The translations under genes and the position numbers were made by a program. The notes below the pieces were generated by a model. It made no database searches, was not told where the DNA came from, and worked only from the letters and a program-made list of their open reading frames with translations. Shown piece by piece: positions 1 through 8,399 of a stretch of DNA of 64,000 nt. Origin of the DNA: Leuctra nigra (Eukaryota; Arthropoda; Insecta; Plecoptera; Leuctridae); contig CAKOGZ010000120.1 of assembly GCA_934045905.1 (NCBI GenBank), positions 124,001 to 188,000 on the forward strand. The letters run 5' to 3'. Numbering within the stretch: position 1 is the first letter of the stretch; each line of letters opens with the position of its first letter.

Positions 1-27
1 ATCTACTATATAGGGTAACGTTGTCAA
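1..27. repeat. Truncated tail of a B-type monomer
   Basis: These bases match the last 27 bp of B monomers (compare 1048-1074), including the B-specific ending GGGTAACGTTGTCAA. The monomer is cut by the window edge, showing that the array continues to the left. Confidence 0.95.
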
Positions 28-96
28 CTCTCTTAGAGTAATAGATTCGTCACAAAGTAGGAAACAAATAAAAATATATCAATATGAGCTACTTTT

Positions 97-178
97 AAAG
101 TGGCACCCCCCTATTTTTATCGAATTTTCTTGAAGCCTACACAACGTTATGCCGAGAAATGAAATAAAACACTTTTCG
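97..178. repeat. 82-bp block shared by A and B monomers
   Basis: This block runs from AAAGTGGCACC to CACTTTTCG and matches 569-650 of the neighbouring B monomer at 79 of 82 positions, without gaps. The three differences (A/G after the C-run, A/T in TTGAAGCC, A/T in ATGAAAT) are diagnostic of A versus B and reveal the recombinants. Flanking sequence on both sides is much more diverged, so this is either a constrained site or a stretch kept alike by exchange between A and B. It occurs once in every monomer. Confidence 0.9.
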
Positions 179-274
179 AAAATAATAGGCTTAACATTAA
201 CATGTAAAAAAAAATCTCCCCTCTGCCTCCTGGAGTCGCCCGACGTTGCCCGGTCAGATAATTTTATAATAAAG

Positions 275-293
275 TTAGGTTAGGGTAGGTTAG
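275..293. repeat. TTAGG telomere-like pentamers in A monomer
   Basis: The bases read TTAGG TTAGG GTAGG TTAG and run directly into the AGCGAAGCG units. Every A monomer has this run; B monomers keep only TTAGGTTAATACAGGTTAG at the same place, with the middle pentamers altered. (TTAGG)n is the telomere repeat of most insects and many other arthropods. Three pentamers inside a satellite are not a telomere and could be coincidence or a trace of origin near a chromosome end. Confidence 0.6.
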
Positions 294-309
294 CGAAGCG
301 AGCGAAGCG
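292..309. repeat. 9-bp AGCGAAGCG tandem repeat, two units
   Basis: A monomers and A', A'' have two perfect AGCGAAGCG units followed by AGCGTAGCTGAC. B, B', C and C2 have a single unit before the same AGCGTAGCTGAC. The unit number is therefore a marker of which parent contributed this part of a recombinant monomer, and the one-unit state in C and C2 places their second exchange upstream of it. Confidence 0.9.
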
Positions 310-438
310 AGCGTAGCTGACCCTTAACAAGCTTTAACCTACAGTGACAAAAAATTGATGAAAACCTATCAGGATTGTGCCCTTCTGCTTCTGAAGGACA
401 TAAACTAAGAAATGCGGCGTATCGGAGCGTCTGACAGA

Positions 439-460
439 AAAAAGTGTTTCTGCACTTTTT
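439..460. repeat. Perfect 8-bp hairpin, present in every monomer
   Basis: AAAAAGTG, loop TTTCTG, CACTTTTT: an exact 8-bp inverted repeat. The same hairpin is in B (1014-1035), and I see it at the equivalent place in all monomers except A'', where it is changed to a 9-bp stem with a 3-base loop. It lies in a stretch conserved between A and B that also includes TCTGACA upstream and AAGCCTCTC downstream. Transcribed left to right it is not followed by a T-run, so it does not look like a terminator. Confidence 0.85.
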
Positions 461-806
461 AAGCCTCTCTCCATCATCTATATAGTGTATCATTTTCAGC
501 TCTCTAAGAGTAATAGATTAGTCACAAAGTAGGAAACAAACAAAACTTTTTCAATATGACCTACTTCTAAAGTGGCACCCCCCTGTTTTTATCGAATTTT
601 CTTGATGCCTACACAACGTTATGCCGAGAAATGTAATAAAACACTTTTCGCAAAAAAATAGGCTTATAAATAAAATTATAAATAAGAACCCCACTCTGCC
701 CCCTTGGAGTCGCCCGACGCTGCCCTGTCAGATTATTATATAATAAAGTTAGGTTAATACAGGTTAGCGAAGCGAGCGTAGCTGACTCATCACAAGCTTT
801 AACCTC

Positions 807-833
807 CATTGACTAAAAAATGGATGAAAACCT
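807..833. repeat. Left 27-bp direct repeat bounding the B-only segment
   Basis: This copy starts CATTGACTAAAAAATGG and matches 916-942 at 25 of 27 positions, 109 bp apart. A monomers have only one related copy (from 342, CAGTGACAAAAAATTG). The pair brackets the extra DNA that makes B longer than A. It is present in all B, B', C and C2 monomers. Confidence 0.85.
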
Positions 834-915
834 AGGAAATGAGGAAAATCTAAGGAACATTGTTAATTGTTACATTGTTACCTTTGTAGGCTAACCTACA
901 TTGTTGGTCAATATA
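834..915. repeat. B-only 82-bp segment
   Basis: This stretch has no counterpart in A. It contains three copies of ACATTGTT (857-864, 872-879, and 898-905) and an inverted repeat TGTAGG-CTAA-CCTACA (885-900). Together with one direct repeat it accounts for the 109 bp by which B exceeds A before small indels and the missing 9-bp unit are counted. I recognise no transposon ends or coding content in it. Confidence 0.8.
885..900. repeat. Inverted repeat TGTAGG-CTAA-CCTACA in B monomers
   Basis: A perfect 6-bp stem with a 4-base spacer, in the B-only segment and hence in every B, B', C and C2 monomer. It could be a dyad protein site or simply part of the segment. Confidence 0.6.
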
Positions 916-942
916 CATTGACAAAAAAATGGATGAAAATCT
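916..942. repeat. Right 27-bp direct repeat bounding the B-only segment
   Basis: This copy starts CATTGACAAAAAAATGG; it differs from the left copy at two positions (T/A and C/T). Downstream, B and A align without gaps again, so this copy rather than the left one continues into the A-like end of the monomer. Confidence 0.85.
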
Positions 943-947
943 ATCGG

Positions 948-957
948 GGGTCGACCC
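948..957. repeat. 10-bp palindrome GGGTCGACCC in B monomers
   Basis: A perfect palindrome containing GTCGAC. It is absent from A, where the aligned bases read GGATTGTGCC. It is broken to GGGTTCGACC in the B' monomers starting at 58665 and 62954, one of the markers linking the two copies of the 4,289-bp repeat. Confidence 0.7.
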
Positions 958-1074
958 ATCAGCTTCTGAATAACATGAACAGTTAATTCCGGCGAATCGG
1001 AGAGTCTGACATAAAAAAGTGTTTCTGCACTTTTTAAGCCTCTCACCATCTACTATATAGGGTAACGTTGTCAA

Positions 1075-1649
1075 CTCTCTTAGAGTAATAGATTCGTCAC
1101 AAAGTAGGAAACAAATAAAAAAATATCAATATGAGCTACTTCTAAAGTGGCACCCCCCTCATTTTATCGAATTTTCTTGAAGCCTACACAACGTTATGCC
1201 GAGAAATGAAATAAAACACTTTTCGAAAAAAAATAGGCTTATAAATAAAATTATAAAAAAGAACCCCACTCTGCCCCCTTGGAGTCGCCCGACGCTGCCC
1301 TGTCAGATTATTATATAATAAAGTTAGGTTAATACAGGTTAGCGAAGCGAGCGTAGCTGACTCATCACAAGCTTTAACCTCCATTGACTAAAAAATGGAT
1401 GAAAACCTAGGAAATGAGGAAAATCTAAGGAACATTGTTAATTGTTACATTGTTTCCTTTGTAGGCTAACCTACATTGTTGGTCAATATACATTGACAAA
1501 AAAATGGATGAAAATCTATCGGGGGTCGACCCATCAGCTTCTGAATAACATGAACAGTTAATTCCGGCGAATCGGAGAGTCTGACATAAAAAAGTGTTTC
1601 TGCACTTTTTAAGCCTCTCACCATCTACTATATAGGGTAACGTTGTCAA
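1075..1649. repeat. Recombinant monomer B', 575 bp (reference copy)
   Basis: The first 150 bp are A-type (AAACAAATAAAAAAATATC, GAGCTACTTC, TTGAAGCC, ATGAAATAAAA, TTTTCGAAA), and from the A-run after CACTTTTCG onward the sequence is B-type (AATAGGCTTATAAATAAAA, one AGCGAAGCG, B-only segment, B end). The switch is near 1226-1231. B' breaks the A-B alternation, since here it follows a B. This copy has the private change CCCCCTCATTTTATCG near 1157. Other B' monomers begin at 6780, 8400, 14208, 16875, 20588, 23255, 28961, 30581, 35342, 38009, 40676, 46479, 51239, 58665 and 62954. Confidence 0.9.
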
Positions 1650-3743
1650 CTCTCTTAGAGTAATAGATTCGTCACAAAGTAGGAAACAAATAAAAAAATA
1701 TCAATATGAGCTACTTCTAAAGCGGCACCCCCCTATTTTTATCGAATTTTCTTGAAGCCTACACAACGTTATGCCGAGAAATGAAATAAAACACTTTTCG
1801 AAAATAGCAGGCTTAACATTAACATGTAAAAAAAAATCTCCCCTCTGCCTCCTGGTGTCGCCCGACGTTGCCCGGTCAGATAATTTTATAATAAAGTTAG
1901 GTTAGGGTAGGTTAGCGAAGCGAGCGAAGCGAGCGTAGCTGACCCTTAACAAGCTTTAACCTACAGTGACAAAAAATTGATGAAAACCTATCTGGATTGT
2001 GCCCTTCTGCTTCTGAAGGACATAAACTAAGAAATGCGGCGTATCGGAGCGTCTGACAGAAAAAAGTGTTTCTGCACTTTTTAAGCCTCTCTCCATCATC
2101 TATATAGTGTATCATTTTCAGCTCTCTAAGAGTAATAGATTCGTCACAAAGTAGGAAACAAACAAAACTTTTTCAATATGACCTACTTCTAAAGTGGCAC
2201 CCCCCTGTTTTTATCGAATTTTCTTGATGCCTACACAACGTTATGCCGAGAAATGTAATAAAACACTTTTCGCAAAAAAATAGGCTTATAAATAAAATTA
2301 TAAAAAAGAACCCCACTCTGCCCCCTTGGAGTCGCCCGACGCTGCCCTGTCAGATTATTATATAATAAAGTTAGGTTAATACAGGTTAGCGAAGCGAGCG
2401 TAGCTGACTCATCACAAGCTTTAACCTCCATTGACTAAAAAATGGATGAAAACCTAGGAAATGAGGAAAATCTAAGGAACATTGTTAATTGTTACATTGT
2501 TACCTTTGTAGGCTAACCTACATTGTTGGTCAATATACATTGACAAAAAAATGGATGAAAATCTATCGGGGGTCGACCCATCAGCTTCTGAATAACATGA
2601 ACAGTTAATTCCGGCGAATCGGAGAGTCTGACATAAAAAAGTGTTTCTGCACTTTTTAAGCCTCTCACCATCTTCTATATAGGGTAACGTTGTCAACTCT
2701 CTTAGAGTAATAGATTCGTCACAAAGTAGGAAACAAATAAAAAAATATCAATATGAGCTACTTCTAAAGTGGCACCCCCCTATTTTTATCGAATTTTCTT
2801 GAAGCCTACACAACGTTATGCCGAGAAATGAAATAAAACACTTTTCGAAAATAATAGGCTTAACATTAACATGTAAAAAAAAATCTCCCCTCTGCCTCCT
2901 GGAGTCGCCCGACGTTGCCCGGTCAGATAATTTTATAATAAAGTTAGGTTAGGGTAGGTTAGCGAAGCGAGCGAAGCGAGCGTAGCTGACCCTTAACAAG
3001 CTTTAACCTACAGTGACAAAAAATTGATGAAAACCTATCAGGATTGTGCCCTTCTGCTTCTGAAGGACATAAACTAAGAAATGCGGCGTATCGGAGCGTC
3101 TGACAGAAAAAAGTGTTTCTGCACTTTTTAAGCCTCTCTCCATCATCTATATAGTGTATCATTTTCAGCTCTCTAAGAGTAATAGATTAGTCACAAAGTA
3201 GGAAACAAACAAAACTTTTTCAATATGACCTACTTCTAAAGTGGCACCCCCCTGTTTTTATCGAATTTTCTTGATGCCTACACAACGTTATGCCGAGAAA
3301 TGTAATAAAACACTTTTCGCATAAAAATAGGCTTATAAATAAAATTATAAAAAAGAACCCCACTCTGCCCCCTTGGAGTCGCCCGACGCTGCCCTGTCAG
3401 ATTATTATATAATAAAGTTAGGTTAATACAGGTTAGCGAAGCGAGCGTAGCTGACTCATCACAAGCTTTAACCTCCATTGACTAAAAAATGGATGAAAAC
3501 CTAGGAAATGAGGAAAATCTAAGGAACATTGTTAATTGTTACATTGTTACCTTTGTAGGCTAACCTACATTGTTGGTCAATATACATTGACAAAAAAATG
3601 GATGAAAATCTATCGGGGGTCGACCCATCAGCTTCTGAATAACATGAACAGTTAATTCCGGCGAATCGGAGAGTCTGACATAAAAAAGTGTTTCTGCACT
3701 TTTTAAGCCTCTCACCATCTACTATATAGGGTAACGTTGTCAA
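1650..3743. repeat. A-B-A-B stretch, alternating dimers
   Basis: Monomers: A 1650-2121, B 2122-2696, A 2697-3168, B 3169-3743; two dimers of 1,047 bp. The first A is the AGCGGC/TAGCAGG variant that usually follows B', consistent with the preceding B'. The B at 2122 has a T-to-A change giving CCATCTTCTATATAGG near its end. The B at 3169 has CGCATAAAAATAGG and shares GATTAGTCAC with the B at 500. Confidence 0.92.
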
Positions 3744-6308
3744 CTCTCTTAGAGTAATAGATTCGTCACAAAGTAGGAAACAAATAAAAATATATCAATA
3801 TGAGCTACTTTTAAAGTGGCACCCCCCTATTTTTATCGAATTTTCTTGAAGCCTACACAACGTTATGCCGAGAAATGAAATAAAACACTTTTCGAAAATA
3901 ATAGGCTTAACATTAACATGTAAAAAAAAATCTCCCCTCTGCCTCCTGGAGTCGCCCGACGTTGCCCGGTCAGATAATTTTATAATAAAGTTAGGTTAGG
4001 GTAGGTTAGCGAAGCGAGCGAAGCGAGCGTAGCTGACCCTTAACAAGCTTTAACCTACAGTGACAAAAAATTGATGAAAACCTATCAGGATTGTGCCCTT
4101 CTGCTTCTGAAGGACATAAACTAAGAAATGCGGCGTATCGGAGCGTCTGACAGAAAAAAGTGTTTCTGCACTTTTTAAGCCTCTCTCCATCATCTATATG
4201 GTGTATCATTTTCAGCTCTCTAAGAGTAATAGATTCGTCACAAAGTAGGAAACAAACAAAACTTTTTCAATATGACCTACTTCTAAAGTGGCACCCCCCT
4301 GTTTTTATCGAATTTTCTTGATGCCTACACAACGTTATGCCGAGAAATGTAATAAAACACTTTTCGCAAAAAAATAAGCTTATAAATAAAATTATAAAAA
4401 AGAACCCCACTCTGCCCCCTTGGAGTCGCCCGACGCTGCCCTGTCAGATTATTATATAATAAAGTTAGGTTAATACAGGTTAGCGAAGCGAGCGTAGCTG
4501 ACTCATCACAAGCTTTAACCTCCATTGACTAAAAAATGGATGAAAACCTAGGAAATGAGGAAAATCTAAGGAACATTGTTAATTGTTACATTGTTACCTT
4601 TGTAGGCTAACCTACATTGTTGGTCAATATACATTGACAAAAAAATGGATGAAAATCTATCGGGGGTCGACCCATCAGCTTCTGAATAACATGAACAGTT
4701 AATTCCGGCGAATCGGAGAGTCTGACATAAAAAAGTGTTTCTGCACTTTTTAAGCCTCTCACCATCTACTATATAGGGTAACGTTGTCAACTCTCTTAGA
4801 GTAATAGATTCGTCACAAAGTAGGAAACAAATAAAAAAATATCAATATGAGCTACTTCTAAAGTGGCACCCCCCTATTTTTATCGAATTTTCTTGAAGCC
4901 TACACAACGTTATGCCGAGAAATGAAATAAAACACTTTTCGAAAATAATAGGCTTAACATTAACATGTAAAAAAAAATCTCCCCTCTGCCTCCTGGAGTC
5001 GCCCGACGTTGCCCGGTCAGATAATTTTATAATAAAGTTAGGTTAGGGTAGGTTAGCGAAGCGAGCGAAGCGAGCGTAGCTGACCCTTAACAAGCTTTAA
5101 CCTACAGTGACAAAAAATTGATGAAAACCTATCAGGATTGTGCCCTTCTGCTTCTGAAGGACATAAACTAAGAAATGCGGCGTATCGGAGCGTCTGACAG
5201 AAAAAAGTGTTTCTGCACTTTTTAAGCCTCTCTCCATCATCTATATGGTGTATCATTTTCAGCTCTCTGAGAGTAATAGATTCGTCACAAAGTAGGAAAC
5301 AAACAAAACTTTTTCAATATGACCTACTTCTAAAGTGGCACCCCCCTGTTTTTATCGAATTTTCTTGATGCCTACACAACGTTATGCCGAGAAATGTAAT
5401 AAAACACTTTTCGCAAAAAAATAGGCTTATAAATAAAATTATAAAAAAGAACCCCACGCTGCCCCCTTGGAGTCGCCCGACGCTGCCCTGTCAGATTATT
5501 ATATAATAAAGTTAGGTTAATACAGGTTAGCGAAGCGAGCGTAGCTGACTCATCACAAGCTTTAACCTCCATTGACTAAAAAATGGATGAAAACCTAGGA
5601 AATGAGGAAAATCTAAGGAACATTGTTAATTGTTACATTGTTACCTTTGTAGGCTAACCTACATTGTTGGTCAATAAACATTGACAAAAAAATGGATGAA
5701 AATCTATCGGGGGTCGACCCATCAGCTTCTGAATAACATGAACAGTTAATTCCGGTGAATCGGAGAGTCTGACATAAAAAAGTGTTTCTGCACTTTTTAA
5801 GCCTCTCACCATCTACTATATAGGGTAACGTTGTCAACTCTCTTAGAGTAATAGATTCGTCACAAAGTAGGAAACAAATAAAAAAATATCAATATGAGCT
5901 ACTTCTAAAGTGGCACCCCCCTATTTTTATCGAATTTTCTTGAAGCCTACACAACGTTATGCCGAGAAATGAAATAAAACACTTTTCGAAAATAATAGGC
6001 TTAACATTAACATGTAAAAAAAAAAAACCCTCTGCCTCCTGGAGTCGCCCGACGTTGCCCGGTCAGATAATTTTATAATAAAGTTAGGTTAGGGTAGGTT
6101 AGCGAAGCGAGCGAAGCGAGCGTAGCTGACCCTTAACCAGCTTTAACCTACAGTGACAAAAAATTGATGAAAACCTATCAGGATTGTGCCCTTCTGCTTC
6201 TGAAGGACATAAACTAAGAAATGCGGCGTATCGGAGCGTCTGACAGAAAAAAGTGTTTCTGCACTTTTTAAGCCTCTCTCCATCATCTATATGGTGTATC
6301 ATTTTCAG

Positions 6309-6779
6309 CTCTCTAAGAGTAATAGATTCGTCACAAAGTAGGAAACAAACAAAACTTTTTCAATATGACCTACTTCTAAAGTGGCACCCCCCCGTTTTTA
6401 TCGAATTTTCTTGAAGCCTACACAACGTTATGCCGAGAAATGAAATAAAACACTTTTCGAAAATAATAGGCTTAACATTAACATGTAAAAAAAAAAAACC
6501 CTCTGCCTCCTGGAGTCGCCCGACGTTGCCCGGTCAGATAATTTTATAATAAAGTTAGGTTAGGGTAGGTTAGCGAAGCGAGCGAAGCGAGCGTAGCTGA
6601 CCCTTAACCAGCTTTAACCTACAGTGACAAAAAATTGATGAAAACCTATCTGGATTGTGCCCTTCTGCTTCTGAAGGACATAAACTAAGAAATGCGGCGT
6701 ATCGGAGCGTCTGACAGAAAAAAGTGTTTCTGCACTTTTTAAGCCTCTCTCCATCATCTATATAGTGTATCATTTTCAG
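6309..6779. repeat. Recombinant monomer A', 471 bp
   Basis: The start is B-type (CTCTCTAAGAG, AAACAAACAAAACTTTTTC, GACCTAC, CCCCCCGTTTTT) and from TTGAAGCC onward it is A-type, with the switch between about 6394 and 6415 inside TCGAATTTTCTTGA. It follows another A (5838-6308), so alternation is broken. Both carry a 12-A tract directly followed by CCCTCTGCC in place of nine A and TCTCCCC. The only other A' is its duplicate at 28490-28960. Confidence 0.88.
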
Positions 6780-7354
6780 CTCTCTAAGAGTAATAGATTC
6801 GTCACAAAGTAGGAAACAAACAAAACTTTTTCAATATGAGCTACTTCTAAAGTGGCACCCCCCTATTTTTATCGAATTTTCTTGAAGCCTACACAACGTT
6901 ATGCCGAGAAATGAAATAAAACACTTTTCGAAAAAAAATAGGCTTATAAATAAAATTATAAAAAAGAACCCCACTCTGCCCCCTTGGAGTCGCCCGACGC
7001 TGCCCTGTCAGATTATTATATAATAAAGTTAGGTTAATACAGGTTAGCGAAGCGAGCGTAGCTGACTCATCACAAGCTTTAACCTCCATTGACTAAAAAA
7101 TGGATGAAAACCTAGGAAATGAGGAAAATCTAAGGAACATTGTTAATTGTTACATTGTTTCCTTTGTAGGCTAACCTACATTGTTGGTCAATATACATTG
7201 ACAAAAAAATGGATGAAAATCTATCGGGGGTCGACCCATCAGCTTCTGAATAACATGAACAGTTAATTCCGGCGAATCGGAGAGTCTGACATAAAAAAGT
7301 GTTTCTGCACTTTTTAAGCCTCTCACCATCTACTATATAGGGTAACGTTGTCAA
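6780..7354. repeat. B' variant with a B-type first 60 bp
   Basis: Unlike other B' copies this one begins B-type (AAACAAACAAAACTTTTTC), becomes A-type at GAGCTACTTC, and B-type again after CACTTTTCGAAA. It is thus a double switch, with the first exchange in TCAATATGA near 6831-6840. The same structure is found at 28961-29535. Confidence 0.85.
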
Positions 7355-7826
7355 CTCTCTTAGAGTAATAGATTCGTCACAAAGTAGGAAACAAATAAAA
7401 AAATATCAATATGAGCTACTTCTAAAGTGGCACCCCCCTATTTTTATCGAATTTTCTTGAAGCCTACACAACGTTATGCCGAGAAATGAAATAAAACACT
7501 TTTCGAAAATAATAGGCTTAACATTAACATGTAAAAAAAAATCTCCCCTCTGCCTCCTGGTGTCGCCCGACGTTGCCCGGTCAGATAATTTTATAATAAA
7601 GTTAGGTTAGGGTAGGTTAGCGAAGCGAGCGAAGCGAGCGTAGCTGACCCTTAACAAGCTTTAACCTACAGTGACAAAAAATTGATGAAAACCTATCAGG
7701 ATTGTGCCCTTCTGCTTCTGAAGGACATAAACTAAGAAATGCGGCGTATCGGAGCGTCTGACAGAAAAAAGTGTTTCTGCACTTTTTAAGCCTCTCTCTA
7801 TCATCTTTATGGTGTATCATTTTCAG

Positions 7827-8399
7827 CTCTCTAAGAGTAATAGATTCGTCACAAAGTAGGAAACAAACAAAACTTTTTCAATATGACCTACTTCTAAAGT
7901 GGCACCCCCCTGTTTTTATCGAATTTTCTTGATGCCTACACAACGTTATGCCGAGAAATGAAATAAAACACTTTTCGAAAATAATAGGCTTAACATTAAC
8001 ATGTAAAGAAAAATCTCCCCTCTGCCTCCTGGTGTCGCCCGACGTTGCCCGGTCAGATAATTTTATAATAAAGTTAGGTAAATACAGGTTAGCGAAGCGA
8101 GCGTAGCTGACTCATCACAAGCTTTAACCTCCATTGACTAAAAAATGGATGAAAACCTAGGAAATGAGGAAAATCTAAGGAACATTGTTAATTGTTACAT
8201 TGTTACCTTTGTAGGCTAACCTACATTGTTGGTCAATATACATTGACAAAAAAATGGATGAAAATCTATCGGGGGTCGACCCATCAGCTTCTGAATAACA
8301 TGAACAGTTAATTCCGGCGAATCGGAGAGTCTGACATAAAAAAGTGTTTCTGCACTTTTTAAGCCTCTCACCATCTACTATATAGGGTAACGTTGTCAA
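7827..8399. repeat. Recombinant monomer C, 573 bp (reference copy)
   Basis: A double recombinant: B-type start through TTGATGCC, A-type from ATGAAATAAAA through the poly-A region and GATAATTTTATAATAAAG, then B-type from AATACAGG to the end. The switches lie at about 7933-7961 and 8057-8081. Private markers shared by all C copies are GTAAAGAAAAATC in the A-rich tract and TTAGGTAAATACAGG at the second junction. C always follows an A(K) monomer and precedes a B'. Other copies begin at 13635, 16302, 20015, 22682, 30008, 34769, 37436, 40103, 45906 and 50666, so C arose once and spread by amplification. Confidence 0.9.

Larger units (their letters stand above)
28..499. repeat. Type A monomer, 472 bp (reference copy)
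   Basis: Order of parts: start box with GATTCGTCACAAAGTAGG; A-specific AAACAAATAAAAATATATC; the 82-bp block shared with B (97-178); an A-specific stretch with a poly-A tract (about 207-215) and GTCGCCCGACG; TTAGG-like pentamers (275-293); two AGCGAAGCG units (292-309); a diverged stretch; the hairpin (439-460); and the A-type end TATCATTTTCAG. This copy belongs to a subgroup with ATATATC and CTACTTTTAAAG, also seen at 3744, 10022 and 25925. Named A variants elsewhere: K (TCTCTCTATCATCTTTATGG end, always followed by C), Q (TATATGTTG end, 43343 and 54953), the AGCGGC/TAGCAGG variant that often follows B', and the GGCTAAACATT variant found only from 45 kb onward. Confidence 0.95.
500..1074. repeat. 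Type B monomer, 575 bp (reference copy)
   Basis: Order of parts: CTCTCTAAGAG start; B-specific AAACAAACAAAACTTTTTC; the block shared with A (569-650); B-specific AATAGGCTTATAAATAAAA; GTCGCCCGACG; one AGCGAAGCG unit; a 27-bp direct repeat (807-833); an 82-bp B-only stretch; the second direct repeat (916-942); GGGTCGACCC; the hairpin (1014-1035); and the B-type end GGGTAACGTTGTCAA. This copy has GATTAGTCAC in place of GATTCGTCAC, shared only with the B at 3169, marking these two as close relatives. Regional B subtypes: CACGCTG with CAATAAACATT (from 5263 on), AAGCTTATAAAT (4216, 10494, 26397), and GGCTTTTAATAAAA (574 bp, only 41.7-55 kb). Confidence 0.95.

Noticed and set aside
46..62. CENP-B-box-like sequence ATTCGTCACAAAGTAGG at the start of each monomer
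   Set aside because: It matches only 6 of the 9 essential positions of the mammalian CENP-B box, lacking three of the CGGG bases, which is weak for a 17-bp motif.
275..293. True telomere
   Set aside because: Only three to four pentamers, one imperfect, within each A monomer; no extended (TTAGG)n run anywhere in the window.
439..460. Rho-independent terminator
   Set aside because: The stem is AT-rich, is not followed by a T-run in the direction examined, and recurs in every monomer with no genes nearby.
290..493. Short minus-strand open frames of 66-85 codons repeated through the window (for example 290-493, 609-809, 850-1074, 41774-42031)
   Set aside because: They recur because the DNA recurs. 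They are short, resemble no family I recognise, and single-base changes break them freely (near 61161 and 61728). They are not annotated as genes; a possible ancestral coding stretch is treated as a finding.
834..915. Transposon insertion as the source of the B-only segment
   Set aside because: The 27-bp direct repeats are too long and too diverged for a usual target-site duplication, there are no terminal inverted repeats, and no transposase-like frame is present.
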